Of a stretch of DNA of 64,000 nucleotides, positions 25,987 through 33,038 are shown piece after piece. Source of the stretch: Acetobacter sp. 46_36. GTDB lineage: Bacteria; Pseudomonadota; Alphaproteobacteria; RF32; CAG-239. Both the position numbers and the translations under genes were made by a program. The DNA is taken from positions 62,518 to 126,517 of the forward strand of contig MNTT01000016.1 in the NCBI GenBank assembly GCA_001917135.1, given 5' to 3'. The notes under the pieces were generated by a model that worked only from the letters and a program-made list of their open reading frames with translations, had not been told where the DNA came from and searched no databases. Position 1 is the first letter of the stretch. Every line of letters begins with the position of its first letter.

Positions 25987-27930
25987 ATGCGGCATAGAGT
26001 TATCATCATAGCGGCTTTTGTCGGGCTGATGCTGTTTTTGGTCTGGTTTGGGGGATTTTTGATTTTCAACCGGACGGTCTTCAGCTATGTGCAGATGCAG
26101 GCAGCTCCGGGCAATGCGGCGGAGAGCAGCGGAGCGGAATATGCAGCTCCGGGCAATGCGGCGCAAAACCGCAGGACGGACTGCGGCGAGGCACAGGCGT
26201 ATGTGCGGGCGATGTTTGATGACGGCGGAAAAAGGCAGGGGGATTTTGTTGCCTATCGCGAGTATCGGCAAGAGGCGGCGGGCAGCAGGGGCGTTAAACC
26301 GGAAGCCGCGGCCGGCAAATCTGAAGACAGGGCCGGCAAATCTGAAGACAGGGCAGGCACGTCAGGCGTCAGGGCCGGCAAAGAAAACGTCGTGCGCGTG
26401 ATTGCGCTGTATCTGCCGCAATATCATCAGTTTGAGGAAAATAACCGCTGGCACGGGCGGGGATTTACGGAATGGACAAACGTTACCGCCGCAAGGCCGA
26501 TGTTTGCCGGGCATTATCAGCCGAAGCTGCCGATTGACGTCGGGTTTTACGATTTAACGCATGACGATGCGATGAAACGGCAGGTTGAGCTGGCGCAGAA
26601 CTACGGCATCGGCGGGTTTGCGTTCTATTACTACTGGTTTTCGGGCAAAAAGCTGATGGAAAAGCCGGTCTATAATTATCTGGCCAATCCGGCGCTGAAC
26701 CTGCCGTTCTGCCTGCACTGGGCGAATGAAAACTGGTCGAAGCGCTGGGACGGCGGCAACCGTGAACTGCTGATGGAACAGACTTTCTCGCGAGAGGATT
26801 TTGAACCGTTTGCAAAAGACCTGCTGCCGTTTTTTCAGGATCCGCGCTATATCCGCGTCAACGGGCGGCCGCTGTTTATCGTGTACCGTCCGGCGCCAAT
26901 CGGCAAGGAGCTTTTTCGCGCGTTTGCGGCGTATCTGAAACAGTTCGGGCGCGAGCACGGCGTCGGCGAGCCGTATATCGTCGCTACCAAGGCGTTCGGC
27001 TTTTATGACAATCCGGCGGACTGGGGGCTGGACGCAGTGATGGAGTTTGAGCTGGACAACATCTACGGGCTGCGGCAGAAAAACACGGCGAAAATTGACG
27101 AACGGGCGGATTTCCGCGTGTTTGACTGGGCGGAATACATCAATTCCGGCAAGATGAAGAAGGATTATGCGTTTAAAACGTTCCGCACCGTCTTTCCGCG
27201 CTGGGACAATACGCCGCGCAAGGCGTATTCGGGGGCGCTGGTCTTTGACGGGACGACGCCGGAGGTGTACGGGCGGTGGCTCGACTATGCGGTGAAAGAT
27301 ACGAAGGAAAAATTTGCCGGCGATGAAAGGCTGGTGTTTGTCAATGCCTGGAACGAATGGGCGGAAGGGGCAATGCTGGAGCCTGACCGGCGGTACGGCT
27401 ATGCTTATCTGGACGTTACCCGCGCGGTGCTGGACGGAAGGTTTGGCGCAGCGGCGGCGGAAACGCCTCCGGTAGGCATTGCGGTACTGACCGGCGGGCG
27501 GAATAGGATAGCCAAGGCGGTGGAACTGCTGAACGGCGGTTACGGCGAGCGCCTGCTGATTTCCGGCGTGCAGCCGGGGATAGGGCTGCAGGTCATTACA
27601 TCGCGCGAGGATATCAGGCTTGAAAGCAGCCAGCCGATTGACCTCGGCTACCGGGCGACCGATACGGTGGGCAACGCGCGGGAAGTGCGGGAATGGGCAG
27701 GCAAATACGGCATGAAGGAATTTTATGTCGTGACATCGTTTTACCATATCCCGCGCAGCCGGCTGGAGCTGGAACACGAGATGCCGGAGGCCGTGATGCA
27801 TTTTGTTGCGGCGGATACGCCGAACGTGTCGCCAGAATGGTGGAAAAACTGGCGCAGTTTCCGGTTTATGGCGGCGGAATACACCAAGTTTTTGCTGGTA
27901 TATGCGCAATATAACCTGTTGGGGCTGTGA
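25987..27930 (+). CDS. Fusion: signal anchor, WbsX (GH99-like) domain, DUF218 domain
   Basis: A 647-residue composite. Residues 5-30 form a membrane helix. Residues 30-130 are a low-complexity linker with duplicated blocks (AAPGNAA twice, RAGKSED repeats). Residues of about 134-480 match the WbsX/GH99-like family of polysaccharide clusters: ALYLPQYHQFEEN, GFTEWTNV, CLHWANENWSKRWDG and NAWNEWAEGAMLEPD. From about 494, VGIAVLTGGRNRI, RLLISGV and a closing FYHIPRSRLEL match DUF218 (YdcF/SanA/ElyC). In alphaproteobacteria a DUF218 protein with an N-terminal helix often follows ftsX, so WbsX seems inserted between its anchor and core. The soluble parts would be periplasmic. Confidence 0.85.
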   Translation: MRHRVIIIAAFVGLMLFLVWFGGFLIFNRTVFSYVQMQAAPGNAAESSGAEYAAPGNAAQNRRTDCGEAQAYVRAMFDDGGKRQGDFVAYREYRQEAAGSRGVKPEAAAGKSEDRAGKSEDRAGTSGVRAGKENVVRVIALYLPQYHQFEENNRWHGRGFTEWTNVTAARPMFAGHYQPKLPIDVGFYDLTHDDAMKRQVELAQNYGIGGFAFYYYWFSGKKLMEKPVYNYLANPALNLPFCLHWANENWSKRWDGGNRELLMEQTFSREDFEPFAKDLLPFFQDPRYIRVNGRPLFIVYRPAPIGKELFRAFAAYLKQFGREHGVGEPYIVATKAFGFYDNPADWGLDAVMEFELDNIYGLRQKNTAKIDERADFRVFDWAEYINSGKMKKDYAFKTFRTVFPRWDNTPRKAYSGALVFDGTTPEVYGRWLDYAVKDTKEKFAGDERLVFVNAWNEWAEGAMLEPDRRYGYAYLDVTRAVLDGRFGAAAAETPPVGIAVLTGGRNRIAKAVELLNGGYGERLLISGVQPGIGLQVITSREDIRLESSQPIDLGYRATDTVGNAREVREWAGKYGMKEFYVVTSFYHIPRSRLELEHEMPEAVMHFVAADTPNVSPEWWKNWRSFRFMAAEYTKFLLVYAQYNLLGL

Positions 27931-27985
27931 AATTTTGTCAGAATTTGAGAGGTTTGGGTCTGTAAATTTTGTTAGGATTAGAGAT

Positions 27986-28696
27986 ATGATGCTGTTTTTA
28001 CGTTCATTGGTTGCCAATTTATATTTTTATCCGGCGATGGCGCTGGGGTTTGTCGTCAGCCTGCCGGTCGGGGTGTTTTCGCGGCCGGCGATGGTGGCGA
28101 TGTGGGACAAATTTTTGCACCCGGTCATCTGGAGCGGAATGCTTAAGCTGTGCGGAATTACGATAGAAGTACGGGGAAAAGAATACATCACGCCGGGGGT
28201 GATTTTTGCCAGCAAGCATGAATCGGCGTTTGAAACTTATGCCTATACCGACATCATCCCGCATTCGGTGTTTGTGCTGAAAAAAGAACTGACTTATATT
28301 CCGCTGTTTGGCTGGGGGCAGGCGCTTTACGGCATGATTCCGGTGGACCGCGGCGCCGGAGCCAGAGCGATGAAGGGAATGCTGACGGAAGCGAAAAAAC
28401 GGGTGGCAGCCGGGCGGTCCATCATTATCTTTCCGGAAGGCACGCGTTGTAAACACGGGCAGGTCAAGGGCTATAAGTCGGGGATTGTCTTTTTGGCAGA
28501 AGGGCTGGATATGCCGGTGGTTCCGGTGGCGCTTAATTCCGACCTGGTGTGGTCGAAAGGGGCATTTCTGCGGCGGCCGGGCAAAGTGGTGTTTGAATTT
28601 ATGCCGCCGATGAATATGGCCGATTATGCGGGGAAAAAGGAATTTATGGCGGCGCTGCAGGAGAAGATTGAAACCGCCTGCGCCAAGCTGGGATAG
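27986..28696 (+). CDS. 1-acyl-sn-glycerol-3-phosphate acyltransferase, PlsC family
   Basis: A 236-residue membrane-bound lysophosphatidate acyltransferase that makes phosphatidic acid for phospholipids. One or two N-terminal helices are followed by the acyltransferase motif ASKHESAFET. This is an HX4E version of the usual HX4D, where Glu replaces Asp in several related sequences. Later motifs are YGMIPVDRG and IIIFPEGTR. It starts at 27986 (tandem ATG, AGGA upstream), 55 bp after the fusion gene. The ftsX-DUF218-plsC order is conserved in the class, which supports the reading of the neighbouring fusion. Confidence 0.92.
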   Translation: MMLFLRSLVANLYFYPAMALGFVVSLPVGVFSRPAMVAMWDKFLHPVIWSGMLKLCGITIEVRGKEYITPGVIFASKHESAFETYAYTDIIPHSVFVLKKELTYIPLFGWGQALYGMIPVDRGAGARAMKGMLTEAKKRVAAGRSIIIFPEGTRCKHGQVKGYKSGIVFLAEGLDMPVVPVALNSDLVWSKGAFLRRPGKVVFEFMPPMNMADYAGKKEFMAALQEKIETACAKLG

Positions 28697-28710
28697 GGAC
28701 AACGGGCGGC

Positions 28711-30081
28711 ATGAAAAGCGGCGTTTATGGCGGCGGCAAGCCGGGGGCAGGGAGAGATGACGGAGCTGCGGCGGAGCGCAAGGCTGCGGCAGATGACGGG
28801 CTGGCGGTCTATATCCATTTTCCGTACTGCCGGAGCCGGTGTCCGTACTGCGACTTTTTTCGCGGGATACTGCCGCGCGAGTTTGACGAGAGGGCTTTGG
28901 TTTCGCGCTACCGCGAGGATATTGCCTATTTTGCCGGAGTGTGCGGAAAGGCACCACAGGAGGAAAAAGGCGGGGATGGTTTGGTGCAGATGGCTGAAGT
29001 TTCAGGCAGACGGCGCGTAACGTCGGTCTTTTTCGGCGGAGGAACACCGTCGCTGTTGTCGCCGGGAGCGGTTGAGGCGGTTTTGGAAGAGTTGGAACGG
29101 CATTTTGACATTGTCCCGGGGGCGGAGATTTCGCTGGAGGCTAATCCGAATACGTTTGAACGCGAGAAATTTCTGGGATTCCGGGCGGCGGGAATTAATC
29201 GGTTGTCGCTCGGCGTGCAGGCGTTGAATGCGGCCGATTTGAAATTTCTGGGGCGGACGCACGAGGTTGACGACGCAATAGCCGCAATGGAACTCGGCGC
29301 GGCGGTGTTTCCGAAATTTTCGATTGATTTGATTTACGCACGGCCCGGACAAAAGTGGGATGACTGGCAAAAGGAAATAGATTTGGCGCTTGGGTTCGGG
29401 CTCAGGCATATTTCGCTTTATGAACTGGCAATTGAGGAAGGAACGGTTTTTGCGCGCAAAAATGTTCGGGCGGCAGATGAAGAAACGTCTTTAACCCTTT
29501 ATAACCAAACAGTTTCTTATTTGCGCAGCCGCGGGCTGGAACGGTACGAGGTTTCGAATTTTGCTGCAGCGGCCGATGATGAGAGCGTACATAACCTGGC
29601 ATACTGGCGCGGCAGCGATTATATCGGTATCGGCGAGGGGGCACACGGGCGGCTGCGGCTGTGGACGGACGGCGGAAGCGAGATAAGAGGGGAGACGGGA
29701 ACGCAGAGTGCGACCGGGCGTTCGGCAGGGGTTCCGGCAGAGATGCAGAATACGAAAAATCCGGCGGGAACGCGGAATGCAGGCGGAAATCCGACGGGGA
29801 GACCGCAGCTGCGGGCGACGGTTGACGGCAGGCTGGGCGACATTTTGACACCGGAAGAACGGGCGGAAGAGCTGGTTCTGATGGGGCTGCGGATAAAGGA
29901 GGGGATTGATGCGGAACGCTTTTACCGGGCGTGCGGCATTAAATTATTTGACTTTTTGTCAAAAAAAATGACAAAAAGACTTGCACAATTAGATTTACTG
30001 TGTTATGATGACGCCAATATCAGACTTACGGACAAGGGTTTTCCCCTTCTGGACGAAATTATTTTAGAGTTAGTAAGTTAG
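28711..30081 (+). CDS. hemW: Radical SAM heme chaperone HemW
   Basis: A 456-residue HemW, which carries heme and a 4Fe-4S cluster (formerly annotated as a coproporphyrinogen oxidase). The cluster motif CRSRCPYCDFF is at about residues 39-49. Also seen are VFFGGGTPSLLS, ISLEANPNTFE, INRLSLGVQALN and GIGEGAHGRL. Two non-conserved parts stand out: a Gly/Ala-rich 30-residue N-terminus, and residues of about 318-370, a Gly/Thr/Asn-rich insert before the C-terminal domain. The gene starts 14 bp after plsC, so it is probably in the same transcript. Confidence 0.95.
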   Translation: MKSGVYGGGKPGAGRDDGAAAERKAAADDGLAVYIHFPYCRSRCPYCDFFRGILPREFDERALVSRYREDIAYFAGVCGKAPQEEKGGDGLVQMAEVSGRRRVTSVFFGGGTPSLLSPGAVEAVLEELERHFDIVPGAEISLEANPNTFEREKFLGFRAAGINRLSLGVQALNAADLKFLGRTHEVDDAIAAMELGAAVFPKFSIDLIYARPGQKWDDWQKEIDLALGFGLRHISLYELAIEEGTVFARKNVRAADEETSLTLYNQTVSYLRSRGLERYEVSNFAAAADDESVHNLAYWRGSDYIGIGEGAHGRLRLWTDGGSEIRGETGTQSATGRSAGVPAEMQNTKNPAGTRNAGGNPTGRPQLRATVDGRLGDILTPEERAEELVLMGLRIKEGIDAERFYRACGIKLFDFLSKKMTKRLAQLDLLCYDDANIRLTDKGFPLLDEIILELVS

Positions 30082-30134
30082 TTTTAGATTCTTTTTACCA
30101 ATCAGTTTATTTAGTTTTGAGGAGACATGGAAAG

Positions 30135-30599
30135 ATGTATAAGTTTGCTATTGCCTTTATGACGCTGTTTTTGGCCGGCTGCTGCTGCGACCCGTCGTAT
30201 GTGCCGAGCTACCGCAGGGACAACGGGGCGGCAGATGCGCCGGTTTATCGTAAAACTGCCCGGCGGGCTGCCTATACGAAATATGTGGCGCCGAAAGGAG
30301 ATGTTATCCATGCGGCAGGGTTTGACATTCAGCAGGGGCAGCAGATGCGCGATTTTTTTGATGATTTTGAAGAGCCGATGCATGCGCGCTATGTCGGCAA
30401 CAATACGGTCCGGTGGACATATTATGTCGATTACGAACCCGATGACGGCAAAATCGTGCGCTACTGCGAGCTCGGCGATTATCAGCCGCACAGCCTGTGC
30501 ACGCTGACGGTGGAATTTTACCGCACATACGTCAGCAACGCATACAGCGATTGCGGCGGAGCGCCGGCAATGACGGCGTATAACGGTTACGTCTATTAA
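30135..30599 (+). CDS. Lipoprotein, paralogue of 30800-31423
   Basis: A 154-residue lipoprotein. Residues 1-16 are a signal ending in a perfect lipobox, LAGC, followed by two more Cys. The mature part contains TVRWTYYVDYEPDDG and ends in CTLTVEF and YVSNAYSDC. The same features recur in the next gene (VMWVYYTNYRPAGG, CSVKVIL, TAAYSDC), so the two are paralogues. The arrangement (helix, W-x-YY strand, last strand with Ser-Asp-Cys) is reminiscent of the BamE/SmpA fold, but that is inference. GAGGAG lies ten bases before the ATG at 30135. The terminator at 30678-30707 follows. Confidence 0.8.
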   Translation: MYKFAIAFMTLFLAGCCCDPSYVPSYRRDNGAADAPVYRKTARRAAYTKYVAPKGDVIHAAGFDIQQGQQMRDFFDDFEEPMHARYVGNNTVRWTYYVDYEPDDGKIVRYCELGDYQPHSLCTLTVEFYRTYVSNAYSDCGGAPAMTAYNGYVY

Positions 30600-30633
30600 T
30601 GTTTTGCTCCGATTGGAGAAACGCATTGTGCCA

Positions 30634-30673
30634 ATCGGAGAAATGTGCAGCTTATCGGAGAAATGTACAGCTT
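30634..30673. repeat. Two-copy 20-bp tandem repeat
   Basis: ATCGGAGAAATG, then GCAGCTT or ACAGCTT after a T, at 30634-30653 and 30654-30673, just before the lipoprotein terminator. A degenerate third copy lies to the left. Confidence 0.7.
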
Positions 30674-30677
30674 AATG

Positions 30678-30707
30678 AAAGCGCCGGAAGAAAGCGGCGC
30701 TTTTTTT
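30678..30707 (+). terminator. Terminator after the first lipoprotein gene
   Basis: AAAGCGCCG (30678-30686) pairs with CGGCGCTTT (30695-30703), and the T run reaches seven. Confidence 0.9.
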
Positions 30708-30799
30708 GTGTTCGGGCGGTTGTTTCGGCGGGGCGGCGTGATTATATCGGCATAAAGGAACGGCAGGGCAGACAAAAAATTTAACCGGAGGAGGAAATC

Positions 30800-31423
30800 A
30801 TGCGTTACTGGTGGGCGATGCTGGCGGGAGCAGTGCTCGGAATGAGCGGCTGCCAGTGGGAACAGGTTACCGACAGGCGGACGGCTTATTATCCGCTGCA
30901 GGGGATTTCAACCTATAAGGGGCAGAGCGTTGCCGAGCTTTGGGATGACAACGGGGCGCCGAATATTGTCAAAAATATGGATGACGGAGCCGTGATGTGG
31001 GTGTATTACACCAATTACCGGCCGGCCGGGGGCGGGGAAATAATTTCCTATGACAGTCCGGCGGGGAACGGCGCATTGCCGGGCGGGAACGGCAGTATAC
31101 CGGGCAATGGAGGATATATGGCGAACGGAAACGGCAGCATACCGGGCAGCGGCGCGATGACAACCGCAGGAAGCAATATGCCGGCGGCGGGAAGTACCGG
31201 AACGCGGGCAGCGAGCCTGAATTCGGACGGCGGCGACGGGCTGACGGGAAATTACGGCATGGCGGCGAATTACGGCGCTTTCGGCAGCGGAAACATTGCG
31301 GGCGGAGGATATACCGCGGCGGGACGGAACGTTTCGGCAGGAAACAATGCCGCCGTAAGCTGCAGCGTCAAGGTCATTTTGCGCAACGACAGGGTGACGG
31401 CAGCTTATTCCGACTGCAACTGA
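30800..31423 (+). CDS. Lipoprotein with Gly/Asn-rich insert, BamE/SmpA-like
   Basis: A 207-residue lipoprotein with signal ending GMSGC. Residues of about 36-75 read like the start of a BamE/SmpA-type fold (GQSVAELWDDNGAP and VMWVYYTNY). Residues 76-185 are a low-complexity Gly/Asn/Ala/Ser insert with imperfect repeats (NGSIPG twice). The fold closes with CSVKVILRNDRVTAAYSDC. Without the insert it is about the size of its neighbour at 30135-30599, its paralogue. GGAGGAGG precedes the ATG. It sits between the terminator at 30678 and the dnaJ heat-shock promoter, so it is likely transcribed alone. Confidence 0.8.
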   Translation: MRYWWAMLAGAVLGMSGCQWEQVTDRRTAYYPLQGISTYKGQSVAELWDDNGAPNIVKNMDDGAVMWVYYTNYRPAGGGEIISYDSPAGNGALPGGNGSIPGNGGYMANGNGSIPGSGAMTTAGSNMPAAGSTGTRAASLNSDGGDGLTGNYGMAANYGAFGSGNIAGGGYTAAGRNVSAGNNAAVSCSVKVILRNDRVTAAYSDCN

Positions 31424-31491
31424 TTTTGACGGTGCCGTTGGTTTGCGCGGGGGCAAATTTTGCATAATTGTGGCATAACCGCCAAATAAAA

Positions 31492-31520
31492 CTTGCATTA
31501 TTGAAATAATATTCCTAAAT
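31492..31520 (+). promoter_or_regulatory. Candidate heat-shock promoter of dnaJ
   Basis: CTTG (31492-31495), 18 bases, CCTAAAT (31514-31520). It matches the element before hsp20 (3519-3547) in both boxes and spacing. The leader is about 58 bases. Confidence 0.5.
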
Positions 31521-31585
31521 AACCATAAGATTTAAAACAGTAATATTGAATATTCAAAAAAGCAACGTAATGACGGTTATATGAC

Positions 31586-32713
31586 ATGAGCACGACGACG
31601 GCAGACTACTATGAGGTTTTGGGCGTTACCAAAACGGCATCAGGGGAAGAGATAAAAAAAGCATATCGCAAGCTGGCGATGCAGTACCATCCCGACCGCA
31701 ATCCCGACAATAAGGAAGCGGAGGCGAAGTTTAAGGATATCAACGAGGCTTATGAAGTCCTTAAAGACGAGCAGAAACGCGCTGCGTACGACCGGTACGG
31801 GCATCAGGCGTTTACCGGCGGGTTCGGCGGCGCGGGGGCAGGGGCAAATCCGTTTAACGGGTTTGACTTTACCGGCGCGGGCTTTGCCGACGTGTTTTCC
31901 GACATATTTTCGGAATTTACCGGGCAGGGGCGGGCGCGGCAGCGTTCGTATGCCCAGCGCGGCGACGATATCCGTTACGACGTAACGCTGACGCTTGAAG
32001 AAGCGTATGTCGGGCTGGAAAAGGAAATTAACATTACAAGCTCCAAAGAGTGCGAAACCTGCCACGGGCACGGGACGGCGGACGGCAAGGAGCCTCCGGT
32101 CTGCGCGACATGCGGCGGCAGCGGCAAGGTTCGTACCCAGCAGGGTGGCTTTTTTGTGTTTGAAACGGTCTGCCCGCAATGCCGCGGCGCGGGGCGCGTG
32201 ATTTTGGACAAGTGCAAGAAATGCCGCGGAACCGGCAAGGAAAAACTGGAAAAATCCCTGAAAATCAAAATCCCGGCGGGAATTGAAAACGGAACGCGGA
32301 TGCGCGTTGCCGGAGAGGGAGAAGCCGGAAAACGCGGCGGGCCGAAAGGGGATTTGTATGTCTTTATTACGGTAAAAAGGCATAAGACCTACGAGCGCGA
32401 CGGTGCGGATTTGTTTACGGTATCGCCGATTTCAATGGCGATGGCGGCGATGGGCGGCAAATTTAAGCTTAAAGGAATTGACGGCGAGGAAATCGAAGTC
32501 GAAGTTAAGCCCGGCACGCAGCCGAACGACAAGCTGCGCATCAAGGGCAAAGGTATGCGCTATATGAATTCCGACCGGCGCGGCGACTTGTTTGTCGAAT
32601 TTAAAGTATTGATTCCGACAAAGCTGACTGAGGCGCAAAAAGAATGCCTCAAACAGTTTGAAGCGGCGGCTCCCGAAGAAGAAAAAAGTTTTTGGGCGAA
32701 ACTGTTCGGATAA
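31586..32713 (+). CDS. dnaJ: Chaperone protein DnaJ
   Basis: A 375-residue type I DnaJ, the co-chaperone that delivers substrates to DnaK. The J domain (residues 1-70) has the HPD motif in QYHPDRNPDNKE. A Gly/Phe-rich linker follows. Four zinc-binding CxxCxGxG repeats are present (CETCHGHG, CATCGGSG, CPQCRGAG, CKKCRGTG), then the substrate-binding C-terminal domain. dnaK and grpE are not adjacent. The ATG at 31586 lacks a strong Shine-Dalgarno. Confidence 0.98.
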   Translation: MSTTTADYYEVLGVTKTASGEEIKKAYRKLAMQYHPDRNPDNKEAEAKFKDINEAYEVLKDEQKRAAYDRYGHQAFTGGFGGAGAGANPFNGFDFTGAGFADVFSDIFSEFTGQGRARQRSYAQRGDDIRYDVTLTLEEAYVGLEKEINITSSKECETCHGHGTADGKEPPVCATCGGSGKVRTQQGGFFVFETVCPQCRGAGRVILDKCKKCRGTGKEKLEKSLKIKIPAGIENGTRMRVAGEGEAGKRGGPKGDLYVFITVKRHKTYERDGADLFTVSPISMAMAAMGGKFKLKGIDGEEIEVEVKPGTQPNDKLRIKGKGMRYMNSDRRGDLFVEFKVLIPTKLTEAQKECLKQFEAAAPEEEKSFWAKLFG

Positions 32714-32715
32714 AA

Positions 32716-32769
32716 GAAACGGCGTCAGGACGAGAAAGGGTGTCAGGACGAGAAACGGCGTCAGGACGA
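32716..32769. repeat. Three 18-bp tandem repeats after dnaJ
   Basis: GAAACGGCGTCAGGACGA (middle copy GAAAGGGTG...) at 32716-32733, 32734-32751 and 32752-32769, then a partial copy. It lies in the 325-bp gap between dnaJ and the S41-type gene. The rest of the gap holds the promoter at 32966-32994 and nothing else evident. Confidence 0.85.
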
Positions 32770-32965
32770 AAAACGGCGGCAGCGTTTAGAGGGGACGCCG
32801 GAAAGGGACGGTGCACCGGGCAGGGTGCTGGGAAGAACGGAAGTTGTCCCTCGGGGAGCGGCGGGAAGACTGTGCGGGTGATATTGTCAGGAAGGACGGG
32901 TATGTTCGGGGGTGCAGAATGCTGCTCTCTTGTGGCATATTCGGACGCTGGCATGCGAAATCCGC

Positions 32966-32994
32966 TTTACAAGCCTGTTCTTTTATGGTAAAAT
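32966..32994 (+). promoter_or_regulatory. Sigma-70 promoter for 33039-35732
   Basis: TTTACA (32966-32971), 17 bp, TAAAAT (32989-32994), 44 bases before the ATG. Confidence 0.55.
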
Positions 32995-33038
32995 CATAGA
33001 AATATGAGACCATAACGGAAAATTTTCGGGGAAAAGGC

